DNA of 64,000 nt from Alteribacter natronophilus (lineage in GTDB: Bacteria > Bacillota > Bacilli > Bacillales > Salisediminibacteriaceae), in assembly GCF_006007885.1 (NCBI RefSeq), contig NZ_VCRO01000002.1:124001-188000 (forward strand), written 5' to 3'. Each line of letters begins with the position of its first letter. Position 1 is the first letter of the stretch. The notes below the pieces were generated by a model. It saw nothing but the letters and a program-made list of their open reading frames with translations. It was not told the origin of the DNA and searched no databases. Both the position numbers and the translations under genes were made by a program. Shown here in pieces: positions 1-8,296 of the stretch.

Positions 1-657
1 TATGCGACGTTTCTCACACTGACAAACCATTTTCCATATGAACTGGATGAGGAGGATCATTTCATTGATCCCCTTGATTCCGAAAGCGAGATCCTGAGCC
101 GCTATATCCCTACAGTCCGGTACACGGATGAAGCAGTCAGGCTGTTTATGGAGGATATGAAGGAAGCGGGGCTCTATGAGGATACGGTGTTTGTCATGTA
201 CGGAGACCATTACGGGATTGCTGAGAGCCATAACGATGCCATGGGTGAGTTTCTCGGCAAGGACATCGATCCCTACGAAAACGTCCAGCTTGCAAGGGTC
301 CCGCTGATTATTCACATCCCCGGCCAGGAAGGGGAAGAGGTGGAAACGATTTCCGGTAAAGTGGACGTCATGCCGACCCTCCTGAACCTTCTGGGAATTC
401 CCGAGCACCCGCGCGTGATGTTCGGTTCGGATCTCTTTGCCCAGTTCAGGGAGAACTTTGTGGTACTGCGTAACGGTGACATTGTCACAGATGAGTACAT
501 GTATACCGCGAATACCTGCTATGAAAGGGGCAGTAAACAGATTGTACATGAGGAGGCGTGCAGTCCGATCAGGGACAGGGGGGAATGGGAACTGTTTTAT
601 TCCGATTCCATCATCTTTGGCGACCTCATCCGCTTCCGTGATGTTGATGATATGTAG
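1..657 (+). CDS. LTA synthase family sulfatase-fold protein, C-terminal part
   Basis: The gene enters from the left edge; about 218 C-terminal residues are visible, so the membrane segments and the catalytic threonine are outside the window. The motif GDHYGIAESHN matches the metal-binding part of the extracellular alkaline-phosphatase-like domain of LtaS-type enzymes, which move glycerol phosphate from phosphatidylglycerol onto lipoteichoic acid. VDVMPTLLNLLGI, further on, is also typical of the family. Bacilli carry several paralogues (LtaS, YfnI, YqgS, YvgJ) and the visible part does not say which this is. A terminator follows the stop codon. Confidence 0.88.
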   Translation, partial: YATFLTLTNHFPYELDEEDHFIDPLDSESEILSRYIPTVRYTDEAVRLFMEDMKEAGLYEDTVFVMYGDHYGIAESHNDAMGEFLGKDIDPYENVQLARVPLIIHIPGQEGEEVETISGKVDVMPTLLNLLGIPEHPRVMFGSDLFAQFRENFVVLRNGDIVTDEYMYTANTCYERGSKQIVHEEACSPIRDRGEWELFYSDSIIFGDLIRFRDVDDM

Positions 658-667
658 AATAACAAGG

Positions 668-697
668 CTGCGCCGAATTACGGTGCGGTCTTTTTTT
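668..697 (+). terminator. Intrinsic terminator after the LTA synthase gene
   Basis: GCGCCG and CGGTGC arms (one G-U pair) close a short loop and are followed by a run of seven T. It begins about 10 bases after the stop codon. Confidence 0.75.
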
Positions 698-698
698 A

Positions 699-943
699 GC
701 TGTTTTCGGAAAGATTGTTGTTTTTTCCGCTGCAGGCGGACGCTTTCCGCGGGCATCGCTTCAGCCTCCTCGGGAGTACTTCTGCTTCTTCCTCTGCAAG
801 GTAATCATCGAAGCTGTATGCGTCGAAGCAGCTCGAAGCGATCACAGGATGTAACGCTCGCAGCTGATGCTATTCCCGCTGGAGTCGCCGCCTTTCGCTG
901 CATAATCAATTTAATCATTAACAACAATCTATACGAACACAGC
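699..943. repeat. GC-rich core repeat with GCTGTTTTCGG-type inverted arms
   Basis: The outer arms, at 699-722 and 920-943, are imperfect inverted copies of a 24-mer starting GCTGTTTTCGGAAAGATTG. Between them lies the GC-rich core seen about 15 times in this window, here in reverse orientation (GGCGGACGCTTTCCGCGGG at the left, GGAGTCGCCGCC at the right), with the roughly 90-bp optional insert. Open frames across it are by-products. The flanking T-rich sequences are only weakly alike, so a target duplication is not clear. Nothing else was seen between 697 and the promoter near 1070. Confidence 0.8.
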
Positions 944-1069
944 CTTTTCTTTGCGTTGCGGGGAAGTTTAAAACATCACTTGCAGGGGTAAAGATTACAT
1001 TCATGCACGAAATAAATATGATGAAATACCATGATAGAATAGAACCTTTGTCGAAAGTTTCAATAAACT

Positions 1070-1098
1070 TTGAATAGTACGAGTTCTTCTGGTATAGT
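1070..1098 (+). promoter_or_regulatory. Sigma-A-type promoter of the 168-aa membrane protein
   Basis: TTGAAT (1070-1075) and TATAGT (1093-1098) are separated by 17 bases, about 40 bases before the start codon. Sequence match only. Confidence 0.6.
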
Positions 1099-1135
1099 TT
1101 TGAACTAAACCTCAAAAAAGGAAGGAGGTTACGTC

Positions 1136-1642
1136 ATGTACGGACCATTCACCGGATTTTATGTGAGATATGTACTGAGCTGGCTTGTGTTCGGAATTCT
1201 TGGGCCGGTCATCATTAACCCATATTCTTCACTATACTCTTTGCTCAGTATTGCTGTGGCGGTTCTGATCACTTTCGGGATTGATGCTGCAGCGGGAGTG
1301 ATGGCCAGAAAGAAAGCCGAATTGATGGTAAAGGAAAAAGCAGTCTGTATGGTAAAGGCGTACCGGCACGGCAACGGACGGCGTGGTTATCTCGTTGTGA
1401 CCGACTCCTACATGCTGTTTGTGCCTGTGTTCAGAAAGATCAGGACAGTGCTGGAAAACCGGAACATTGTCAGAAAGGATGTTGACGGGCTTACAGCGGA
1501 AGTAACCGCCCGCGTACGGCACCAGTACCGTACTTTCACATTTTCCATCCTCACAAGACAGAAGCTTCTTTCTGCTCTGGAAGATGCGGTTAAGGAAAAA
1601 CTGCCCCATCACCGGTCCTCAGTAAAAAAAGAACAAGTCTGA
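1136..1642 (+). CDS. Small membrane protein with a predicted cytoplasmic beta domain
   Basis: The start ATG follows a strong GGAAGGAGG ribosome site. Residues 10-30 and 33-55 are two hydrophobic segments that probably form a membrane hairpin. The remaining 110 residues are basic and look beta-rich (YLVVTDSYMLFVPVF, then a short helix near the end), somewhat like bacterial PH/GRAM-type domains anchored behind membrane segments. No catalytic motif is visible. It stands alone, with its own promoter and terminator. I do not recognise the family; the domain idea is inference. Confidence 0.7.
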   Translation: MYGPFTGFYVRYVLSWLVFGILGPVIINPYSSLYSLLSIAVAVLITFGIDAAAGVMARKKAELMVKEKAVCMVKAYRHGNGRRGYLVVTDSYMLFVPVFRKIRTVLENRNIVRKDVDGLTAEVTARVRHQYRTFTFSILTRQKLLSALEDAVKEKLPHHRSSVKKEQV

Positions 1643-1645
1643 CGA

Positions 1646-1686
1646 AAACGTCCTCTCTCAGAAAAACTGAAAAGGGGGCGTTTTTA
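1646..1686 (+). terminator. Intrinsic terminator
   Basis: AACGTCCT pairs with GGGGCGTT, allowing G-U pairs, around an A-rich loop, and is followed by T5. It lies directly downstream of the membrane protein stop. Confidence 0.65.
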
Positions 1687-1692
1687 ATTTTA

Positions 1693-1858
1693 GGCTCTGT
1701 TAAAGTCTATTATTGATTTCCTCTCACTGCCCTCCCTTTCCGCGGGCACCACTGCAGCCTCCTCGGGAAACCCCCCCTGCGGGGTCTTCCGTCGGTGCTT
1801 TTCCCGCAGGAGTGTCGGGCGTTCGCTCCATTCAACTTTCTCAAGCCTTAACACAGCC
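1693..1858. repeat. GC-rich core repeat with GGCTCTGTTAA-type arms
   Basis: The arms GGCTCTGTTAAAG (left) and CTTAACACAGCC (right) are imperfect inverted copies. They enclose a reverse-oriented core with CTTTCCGCGGG, CTCCTCGGGAA, CTGCGGGGTCTTCC and TTCCCGCAGGAG. It fills most of the convergent gap between the membrane protein gene and bshB2. No gene is supported here. Confidence 0.75.
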
Positions 1859-1908
1859 AAATATGTATTCAAAAAATGCAGCACAGTAAATCCTGTCTCC
1901 AGCGTACA

Positions 1909-1945
1909 AAAAAAGAGAGGATGCCTAAGCGGCAGCCTCTCTTTT
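1909..1945 (-). terminator. Terminator of bshB2
   Basis: AGAGAGG and CCTCTCT arms, extended by ATGC/GCAG, are followed on the minus strand by a T run. It lies just past the bshB2 stop and may act on both strands. Confidence 0.8.
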
Positions 1946-1954
1946 TGCGTGCAG

Positions 1955-2623
1955 TCAGCTTTTATCAACCGGAAAAGTCCAGAAGCGTTCCGTGTTCATC
2001 CGCTCCATGACCGTTTCGTCCTGGTCGAGAAAGCGCTGTTTCATCGTCTGGAATACACCGGCTGTCTGTGACTGGTGGGCCTCAATAACTTTCATTTTCT
2101 GACTGGAAAAGCGGCTTACGTCGTGAACGATGTCAGGTTCCCCGAGGATATCCTCACAGCCTTCGGAAAAGGCGAGGGCATGAACAGTCGGGCGGTCATC
2201 GGGCTGGATTTTTTTCACTGCCTGAATAACGGCCGCTGCTGTGGCGTTATGGTCGGGGTGAACGGCATAACCCGGATAAAACGTAATAATGAGGCTCGGT
2301 TTCACGTCATCAATTACTTCGGAAATCCGGTCGATGAGAAGACCCTCATCCGTAAATTCAATCGTTTTATCTCTCATCCCGAAACGGCGCAGATCCTCGA
2401 TCCCGAGAAGCCGGCAGGCCTCCTCAAGTTCTTTCAGGCGGATATCCGGGAGGGTTTCCCGGTTGGCAATAAGCGGGCGACCCATATTGCGGCCCATCTC
2501 TCCCAGAGTCAGGCACACGTACGTAACCGGTGTACCGCTCTGTGTGTGCGACAGTATGGTCCCGGCAACGCCGAAAGCTTCATCATCGGGATGGGGGAAA
2601 ATGACAAGTACGTGGTCTTCCAT
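1955..2623 (-). CDS. bshB2: Bacillithiol biosynthesis deacetylase BshB2
   Basis: This PIG-L-family zinc deacetylase has HPDDEAFG near residues 12-19 and HPDH in the second half (GYAVHPDHNATAAAV), which supply the zinc-binding histidines and aspartate. Family members remove the acetyl group from GlcNAc-malate in bacillithiol synthesis or act on bacillithiol conjugates. The ATG at 2623 is chosen because AAAGGA lies 10 bases upstream; an in-frame GTG nine bases earlier would overlap that ribosome site. yojF lies just upstream on the same strand, the same pairing as yojF-yojG in B. subtilis. Confidence 0.93.
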   Translation of the reverse strand: MEDHVLVIFPHPDDEAFGVAGTILSHTQSGTPVTYVCLTLGEMGRNMGRPLIANRETLPDIRLKELEEACRLLGIEDLRRFGMRDKTIEFTDEGLLIDRISEVIDDVKPSLIITFYPGYAVHPDHNATAAAVIQAVKKIQPDDRPTVHALAFSEGCEDILGEPDIVHDVSRFSSQKMKVIEAHQSQTAGVFQTMKQRFLDQDETVMERMNTERFWTFPVDKS

Positions 2624-2671
2624 GATCGTCACATCCTTTCAGGTATATCATTCAACAGAAGGTGCAGTGGC

Positions 2672-3022
2672 TTACTTGCGGAACGGCTTTTCGCTCAGCT
2701 GAAAGGCGATGGCCAGCTTTCCGTCCGGATCATGGCCGGCAAAGAGAATCTGATTCTGACTGTCGATTTCCCAGTCAGTCAGTCCCTCGGCATAAGCCCA
2801 GCCTCCTTCAAGCTCGAGACCGATCCGGTAGGGGCCTTCACCGGTTATTTTTCCCTGCACATATTTGATTCGGGCATTTCTGAGAAACGTTCCGACTGAG
2901 AAAAAGCCCTGGTTGTTGTGAGAGGCATAGGCCCCATTCGTTGTTTCCAGGTGAACATACAATTCTTTTCCTGCATATTCGCTGATCGTTTCCTGGACGA
3001 GGCGCGGATCAATCGGTTTCAT
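2672..3022 (-). CDS. yojF: YojF family protein (DUF1806)
   Basis: This 116-residue soluble protein carries features of the YojF/DUF1806 family (YVHLETTNGAYASH, NARIKYVQGKITG, GWAYAEGLTDWE). Its role is unknown, but it is found beside the BshB2 deacetylase in many bacilli, which suggests a link to thiol metabolism. The start follows GGAGGGA with good spacing, and bshB2 begins about 50 bases downstream, so the two are probably co-transcribed. Confidence 0.88.
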   Translation of the reverse strand: MKPIDPRLVQETISEYAGKELYVHLETTNGAYASHNNQGFFSVGTFLRNARIKYVQGKITGEGPYRIGLELEGGWAYAEGLTDWEIDSQNQILFAGHDPDGKLAIAFQLSEKPFRK

Positions 3023-3066
3023 GTAGGGAATCCCTCCTGGCTGGTTCGGTTTGCTATCAGTGTACT

Positions 3067-3100
3067 AAAACGAGCGTCCGTTGTCGTGCAGGGACGCTCA
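3067..3100 (-). terminator. Terminator of the ATP-grasp gene
   Basis: GAGCGTCC and GGGACGCTC form an 8-bp stem followed on the minus strand by TTTTAGT. It separates the ATP-grasp gene from yojF. Confidence 0.8.
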
Positions 3101-3108
3101 GAATTGAA

Positions 3109-4095
3109 TCAGGAATGTACGGATGAGCCGCTCTCAAGGGCATGCAGTTCTTTTTTCAGGTAAGCGGCCAGTTCCTTCATTCCGTAGACCCCTGCAGTAT
3201 TTTCCGCATTGGGATTATAGTTTGTATTCGTGTTTACATCATACGTAAAGATCGTGCCGTCTGCATCTTCAATGAACTCGATTCCCGCAAACGCGATGCC
3301 GTTCGCAGCGAGGAACGCTTCATATTTCTGAATAAGCGGACTGGAAAAGCCCTCGATGATTTCAAATTTCGGCCGTTTTTCCGGAGCTGCTTTAAATCCG
3401 TCGCCAGCCCCAGTCGTTGGGCAGGCTTCCACCGTTTCCCCGATGTCACAGGCTTCTGCAGGGCAGAGTTCAAAACCCTCCGACGTATCCACGCGTACCG
3501 CATACAGAAATTTTCCGCCGATGAATTCACACCGGGTAATCGTCCGTGTGGGAGAGTCGATGAACTGCTGGAGGAGCGTGATGCCGTCCACAGAATCATC
3601 GAACGCGCCGCCTGCAGCATACCGCTGCAGACTTTCTGCAGTGTCAAACCGCATCACACCAAGGCCTTTGCCTGCACGGTTATGCTTTGTAATAAAAGGT
3701 GCAGGGAACGACTGCGCTGCTTTCCCAAGCTGCTGTGCCCCCACTGCAGCGACGGTGTCGGGGGTGCGGATGCCGAACTGCTTAAGCTTTTCGTACTGCA
3801 GGACTTTGCTCAGCTCAAGCTGAAGGGCGCGGCTGTCGTTCAGCACTGTGCGGCCGTGGCTTTCAAGCCAGGCAATTACAGCCTGGGCAAGCTCAGGCGC
3901 GTAGCGGTGTCCCCGGGTGTGGGAGGAGGCGCTCATCCGGTTGTAGAAGATCCCTTCCGGAGGTGCTTCCTGAAGATTAACGGTCCCCTCTGCCAGGTGC
4001 CAGTCCTCATAAGGAACTTCAAGGGCAGTAAGCGCTTCTTTAAGGGGGGCAGTCCACTCATCGTTTTCATGGATGATATATATTTTACTCATCAT
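3109..4095 (-). CDS. ATP-grasp ligase of the RimK / glutamate-ligase type
   Basis: The 328-residue protein has an ATP-grasp layout: a divergent N-terminal preATP domain, FITKHNRAGKGLGVMRF near residues 155-171 (nucleotide-binding loop) and FTYDVNTNTNYN near residue 295 (metal ligands). Such enzymes join a carboxylate to an amine or thiol with acyl-phosphate chemistry; the substrate cannot be read from sequence. AGAGGACG precedes tandem ATG codons at 4095 and 4092, either of which could start. It forms its own unit, ending in a hairpin at 3067-3100. A role tied to the neighbouring bacillithiol genes is possible but only suggested by position. Confidence 0.82.
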   Translation of the reverse strand: MMSKIYIIHENDEWTAPLKEALTALEVPYEDWHLAEGTVNLQEAPPEGIFYNRMSASSHTRGHRYAPELAQAVIAWLESHGRTVLNDSRALQLELSKVLQYEKLKQFGIRTPDTVAAVGAQQLGKAAQSFPAPFITKHNRAGKGLGVMRFDTAESLQRYAAGGAFDDSVDGITLLQQFIDSPTRTITRCEFIGGKFLYAVRVDTSEGFELCPAEACDIGETVEACPTTGAGDGFKAAPEKRPKFEIIEGFSSPLIQKYEAFLAANGIAFAGIEFIEDADGTIFTYDVNTNTNYNPNAENTAGVYGMKELAAYLKKELHALESGSSVHS

Positions 4096-4357
4096 AAATC
4101 GTCCTCTCTTATACGTAATATAGTCTCTAATTCCGATTAAGGTGATAGGTATTGTTTATCTTAACAATTTTCAGGCGATTTTGCCACGTTCCGGAGCTCT
4201 TCAGGAGAGGGAAAAGCAGCTGGTAATATCTGCGATAAAACAGGCATACCGGGAGAAGCTATAAAAGTGCGTGAGAACGGATTGAGGATTGCAGGGGACC
4301 CCGGGTTGTGGCACCATTAACGTTAGCTTTACCTGTACACGAATGGAGGAGTAACGA

Positions 4358-5317
4358 ATGAAAAAAGGAATTGTATGTCTTGGAGAAGCACTGATTGATT
4401 TCATTCCCCTGGACAGTGACAATAAATCATTTCACAAAAGTCCCGGCGGTGCGCCTGCCAATGTGGCAGTAGGTGCTGCGCAGCTCGGGGCACATACATC
4501 GTTTATTGGAAAAGTAGGGGAGGATGTGCTCGGCAGATTCCTGAAAGAAACACTGGACGGTTACCGCGTACATACAGACAGAATGTTTTTCTCTCAGGAC
4601 GTGAGAACAGGAGTGGTCTTTGTCACACTCGATGCGGCGGGTGAGCGGAGCTTTGATTTTTACATCGACCCGAGTGCGGACCGCTTCCTTGAAGAAGACG
4701 AGGTTGACGATAACCTGTTTGAGGAGCACAACCTTCTGCATTTCGGTTCCATCAGCCTGATCAGTGAGCCGGCACGGTCGGCAACGAAAAAAGCGGTAAG
4801 ACTTGCCCGGGATAAAGGAGCCATTGTTTCCTATGATCCGAACCTGCGGATGATGCTGTGGGACAGTGAGGAAGCTGCACGTGAACAAATAGTGTCGATG
4901 CTCGGTGAGGCGGATGTGGTTAAAATCTCCGAAGAGGAACTCGAGTTTATCACCGGGGAAAAAGAGATCGAATCAGGCGTTCAGGCGCTTGCGAGTTATA
5001 ATATTCCTCTTCTCCTTGTCACTATGGGTGGAGAGGGGAGCCACGTGTTTGCAGGCGGCAATCACATTCACGTCCCTGCCATGAAAGTGGACGCAGTGGA
5101 TACGACCGGAGCGGGGGACGCCTTTGTTTCCGGCATGCTCTATCAGCTCCATATAAGCGAAAAGCCGGTCGACAGCCTCACAGCGGAAGAAGCAGGACGG
5201 ATGGCGGAATTTGCAAGCGTATCGGGAGCCCTTGCCGCATCTACCAAGGGTGCAATGACTGCACTGCCGACTCTGGAGCAGGTAAACGGGATCCTTAATG
5301 AAAACGGTGGTGTTTAA
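4358..5317 (+). CDS. Fructokinase, PfkB family
   Basis: This PfkB-family sugar kinase of 319 residues has N-terminal GGAPANVAVGAAQLG and the C-terminal anion-hole and catalytic motif DTTGAGDAF near residues 247-255. The stop is four bases before sacA, so the pair works as one unit: sucrose-6-phosphate is split and the fructose is phosphorylated. The start ATG follows GGAGGAG. No PTS transporter or regulator is adjacent, so sucrose import must be encoded elsewhere. The 260 bases upstream hold no clear operator; a weak cre-like match was not accepted. Confidence 0.92.
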   Translation: MKKGIVCLGEALIDFIPLDSDNKSFHKSPGGAPANVAVGAAQLGAHTSFIGKVGEDVLGRFLKETLDGYRVHTDRMFFSQDVRTGVVFVTLDAAGERSFDFYIDPSADRFLEEDEVDDNLFEEHNLLHFGSISLISEPARSATKKAVRLARDKGAIVSYDPNLRMMLWDSEEAAREQIVSMLGEADVVKISEEELEFITGEKEIESGVQALASYNIPLLLVTMGGEGSHVFAGGNHIHVPAMKVDAVDTTGAGDAFVSGMLYQLHISEKPVDSLTAEEAGRMAEFASVSGALAASTKGAMTALPTLEQVNGILNENGGV

Positions 5318-5320
5318 ATC

Positions 5321-6775
5321 ATGACGGAGAAAGAACAGGAACTCATTCAGCAGGCTGAAGAAGCAGTCGGTAAAAATAAGAATAAAGTGGAGGCGGATCC
5401 GTACCGTCTCCGTTTTCACCTCATGTCCCCGGTCGGACTGATCAACGATCCGAACGGCTGGATTCAGTGGAACGGCACGTATCATATGTTCTACCAGTGG
5501 AACCCGATGAAACCGGGCCATGGTGCCAAGTTCTGGGGTCATTACACCTCTGAGGATCTTGTGAACTGGACGCATCAGCCCATTGCTCTTGCGCCGAGTG
5601 AATGGTTTGAAAAAAACGGCTGCTATTCCGGGAGCGCAGTGGATCTGGACGGCCGTCTTACGCTCTACTACACAGGAAATGTGAAAGACGACGAAGGGAA
5701 CCGTTCTTCCTATCAGTGCATTGCCCAGTCGGATGACGGCATCACCTTTGACAAGCAGGGTCCCGTCATTGACGAGCTCCCGGACGGATACACCGCCCAT
5801 TTCCGCGATCCGAAAGTATGGAAGCAGAACGGCATGTGGTATATGGTCATCGGTGCCCAGACTGAGGATCTGAAAGGCCACGCCCTTCTGTATCGTTCGG
5901 AAGACGGCCGGGACTGGACGTGCATGGGGCCGGTGGCTGGTGCTGAAATGGCCCCGCTTCAGGATTTCGGATACATGTGGGAGTGCCCGGATTTATTCAG
6001 CCTTGGTGACAAAGGTGTCCTGGTGGTGTCTCCTCAGGGACTTGAAGCTGAAGGAATGCATTACCGGAACGTCTATCAGGCAGGGTACTTTGCAGGTGAG
6101 TTGGATCTGGAGACACCGAAGTTTCACCACGGTGCTTTTGACGAGCTGGACCGCGGCTTTGAATTTTATGCTCCTCAGACGACAGAAGACGAGAACGGCC
6201 GCAGGATCCTTGTGGGCTGGATGGGTGTACCTGACCAGCAGGAGGATCAGCATCCCACAATCGAAAACGGCTGGATTCACTGTCTGACGATCCCCCGTGT
6301 GCTTACTCTCAGGGGCGACCGCCTCATCCAGACTCCTGCAGAGGAGCTGAGGGCACTTCGGTCCGGGGAAGTTTCACATGAAACGGTGACGATTGACGGC
6401 GGCGGGCAGGCTTTGGAAGGCGTTGCAGGGGACGTCATGGAGCTTGAGATCGATGTGAGCCGCATGGCGCCGTATTTTGAGATTGATCTGCGCGGGGAAG
6501 CTCGTATCATTTTTGACCGGGAGGCAAAAACGCTTACGTTCGAACGTAGAAACTTTGCAGACCGCCTCACGGAAAAAAGGCAGTGTCACTTGGAAGAGCT
6601 GCGCTCACTCCGGCTGTTTCTGGACACATCAAGTGTGGAACTGTTTGTTAACGGAGGAGAGGAAGTCTTCACTTCCCGCTACTTCCCGGCACCGGATAAC
6701 CGGGAGATCCGCTTTGGCGCCACGGGACCGGCAGAGGTTTCCGTACGCAAATGGGCACTCGGCCAAACGGACTGA
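5321..6775 (+). CDS. sacA: Sucrose-6-phosphate hydrolase (GH32)
   Basis: A glycoside hydrolase family 32 enzyme of 484 residues. It has NDPNG near residue 42 (nucleophile Asp), FRDPKVW (transition-state Asp) and WECPDLF (acid/base Glu), the three expected catalytic motifs on a five-bladed propeller. The C-terminal third, from about residue 340, is the beta-sandwich module. There is no signal peptide, which fits an intracellular enzyme acting on sucrose-6-phosphate after PTS uptake or on imported fructosides. It is tightly coupled to the fructokinase gene. An elaborate terminator and then 21-bp array 1 follow. Confidence 0.93.
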   Translation: MTEKEQELIQQAEEAVGKNKNKVEADPYRLRFHLMSPVGLINDPNGWIQWNGTYHMFYQWNPMKPGHGAKFWGHYTSEDLVNWTHQPIALAPSEWFEKNGCYSGSAVDLDGRLTLYYTGNVKDDEGNRSSYQCIAQSDDGITFDKQGPVIDELPDGYTAHFRDPKVWKQNGMWYMVIGAQTEDLKGHALLYRSEDGRDWTCMGPVAGAEMAPLQDFGYMWECPDLFSLGDKGVLVVSPQGLEAEGMHYRNVYQAGYFAGELDLETPKFHHGAFDELDRGFEFYAPQTTEDENGRRILVGWMGVPDQQEDQHPTIENGWIHCLTIPRVLTLRGDRLIQTPAEELRALRSGEVSHETVTIDGGGQALEGVAGDVMELEIDVSRMAPYFEIDLRGEARIIFDREAKTLTFERRNFADRLTEKRQCHLEELRSLRLFLDTSSVELFVNGGEEVFTSRYFPAPDNREIRFGATGPAEVSVRKWALGQTD

Positions 6776-6798
6776 AAGTGGAAAAAAGGAAGGAAAAG

Positions 6799-6865
6799 GG
6801 ACTGTCCACGGCGAACAGTACAGATGCAGAAGGCTGTTCCGGTATTTGTACCGGACAGTCTTTTT
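6799..6865 (+). terminator. Nested-stem terminator after sacA
   Basis: The outer stem GACTGTCC (6800-6807) / GGACAGTC (6853-6860) leads straight into T5. Inside it a second stem pairs CGAACAG with CTGTTCCG. Confidence 0.75.
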
Positions 6866-6899
6866 GCGTTGAATCCCGGGCTGACGGCGGGGGAAGCTG

Positions 6900-6994
6900 A
6901 ACATAGCGAACACCCGGCTCAACGTAGCGAAAAAGGTGCCGAACATAGCGAACACCCGGGTCAACATAGCGAAAAAGGTGCTGAACATAGCGAA
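6900..6994 (+). repeat. 21-bp tandem array 1 (five units)
   Basis: The core AACATAGCGAA (or AACGTAGCGAA) starts at 6900, 6921, 6942, 6963 and 6984, an exact 21-bp period. Between cores two spacer types alternate, CACCCGGGTC-like and AAAGGTGCCG-like, giving a 42-bp higher-order unit. It lies after the sacA terminator and 65 bases before the AlkD-like gene. The frame open through it is a result of 21 being a multiple of three. Confidence 0.92.
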
Positions 6995-7058
6995 TCACCC
7001 TGTCAGGCTGCCCGGAAACGCACGGTTCATTAACCAATCCATTACTGGAGGAGTCGAA

Positions 7059-7748
7059 ATGACCTGGAAAGAAACCCTGGAAACACTGTTTCGTGCCCAT
7101 GCGGCCAAATCCGCTTCCGGCCCAATGGAAAAATACATGAAAAACAACTTTCCTTTTCTCGGAATTAAAACACCGGAAAGAAAAGTACTCACAAAAAAGT
7201 TCCTCCGGGAAACAGCCATTCATAAAAACAGCTCACTGCCGACAGGAGAGCTTAAGGAAATCTGGAAACTTCCCGAACGGGAATTTCATTATACCGTAAT
7301 AGAAATTACAGCCCGCATGCACAACGTTTACCGGGAAGAGGACCTGGCGTTCTTTGAGGAACTGGTCACGACAAACTCATGGTGGGATTCCGTGGATGGG
7401 ATTGCACCGAACATTATCGGGGTATATTTTCAGAAGTACCCCGCAAAAGCGGCCTGCGCTGATAAATGGGCAGTTCATGATAATATATGGCTGAGGCGGA
7501 CGGCAATCCTGTACCAGCTGAAGTATAAGGCCCGTACAGATGAAGAGCGCCTTTTTCACTACTGCCGCCTCAACAGGGAGCACCCTGAATTTTTTATCCG
7601 TAAAGCGATCGGCTGGGCGCTGAGAGAGTATTCCAAAACCGAACCGGAAAAAACGGCCTCCTATATACATGAAACCGGTCTTTCAAACCTGAGCAGAAAA
7701 GAGGGGCTGAAGCATATTCAGCGCAGGAAGATGCCAAAAGGAGTTTGA
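7059..7748 (+). CDS. DNA alkylation repair protein (AlkD-like HEAT repeat)
   Basis: At 229 residues it fits the AlkD family of all-helical HEAT-like DNA glycosylases that remove cationic alkylated bases. Visible family features include WDSVDGIAPN (residues 109-118) and NIWLRRTAILYQLKYK, with FFIRKAIGWALREYSKT near 178-194. The ATG at 7059 is preceded by CTGGAGGAG; the frame extends 41 codons upstream but only through the 21-bp array. It is followed within 8 bases by a GNAT acetyltransferase and then by ung, a small repair-flavoured run. Confidence 0.9.
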   Translation: MTWKETLETLFRAHAAKSASGPMEKYMKNNFPFLGIKTPERKVLTKKFLRETAIHKNSSLPTGELKEIWKLPEREFHYTVIEITARMHNVYREEDLAFFEELVTTNSWWDSVDGIAPNIIGVYFQKYPAKAACADKWAVHDNIWLRRTAILYQLKYKARTDEERLFHYCRLNREHPEFFIRKAIGWALREYSKTEPEKTASYIHETGLSNLSRKEGLKHIQRRKMPKGV

Positions 7749-7755
7749 TGCGTCA

Positions 7756-8262
7756 ATGATTACATTTGAAATGGAACGGATCAGCGATGAACACCGAAAA
7801 GAACTGAAAACGTTTTTTACAGACCAGTGGGGGGACTGCAGGATGATTTATTCCCACGGGGAATACGACTGCAGTGAAATGGAGGGATTCGTTGCCCTGG
7901 ACGGTGATGATACGATCATCGGTGCCGTGACTTTTTTCGATCACGAAGAAACAGGGGAACGTGAGATCATCTCCCTCGACAGCCTCATCGAACGCCGCGG
8001 AATCGGTGGCGGCCTCATGGAGCTTGCAGAACACGACGCTTACTCCAGCGGCCTGAAGGAGCTGTGTCTCGTGACAACGAACGATAACGTTCATGCTCTG
8101 GGTTTTTATCAGAAAAGAGGCTACCGCCTTACAGGAATCCGTCCTGATGCAGTCCGCAGCTGCAGAGACAAAAAGCCTTCCATACCAAAAAAGAATAAAG
8201 ACGGCATTGCCATTCGTGATGAGTGGCAGCTTAGGAAAACCCTTCCTTCCCGAACAGGCTAG
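7756..8262 (+). CDS. GNAT family N-acetyltransferase
   Basis: A 168-residue GNAT fold: the acetyl-CoA loop ERRGIGGGLMELAEHDA near residues 78-94 carries the RxxGxG/A-type signature and is followed by LCLVTTNDNVHALGFYQKRGY, the usual beta5-alpha4 segment. The C-terminal tail is basic. The acceptor substrate is unknown. It starts 8 bases after the AlkD-like gene, using AAGGAG further upstream, so the two are probably co-transcribed. Confidence 0.85.
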   Translation: MITFEMERISDEHRKELKTFFTDQWGDCRMIYSHGEYDCSEMEGFVALDGDDTIIGAVTFFDHEETGEREIISLDSLIERRGIGGGLMELAEHDAYSSGLKELCLVTTNDNVHALGFYQKRGYRLTGIRPDAVRSCRDKKPSIPKKNKDGIAIRDEWQLRKTLPSRTG

Positions 8263-8296
8263 AAGCGGCATATAAAGGCAAAGGAGGTCCAAGCCA

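Noticed and set aside
4296-4309. Catabolite-responsive (cre) site before the fructokinase gene
   Set aside because: TGAGAACGGATTGA has two mismatches at key positions of the cre consensus, which is too weak to claim.
6900-6994. CRISPR array
   Set aside because: Repeats are 11 bp with 10-bp spacers that recur and alternate, there is no long conserved direct repeat or unique spacer, and no cas gene is present.
6824-7033. A 69-aa ORF with a heptad-like repeat (AEHSEHP-type) in array 1
   Set aside because: The frame stays open only because the repeat is 21 bp long; there is no ribosome site, all frames are similarly open, and arrays 2 and 3 give different frames and strands.
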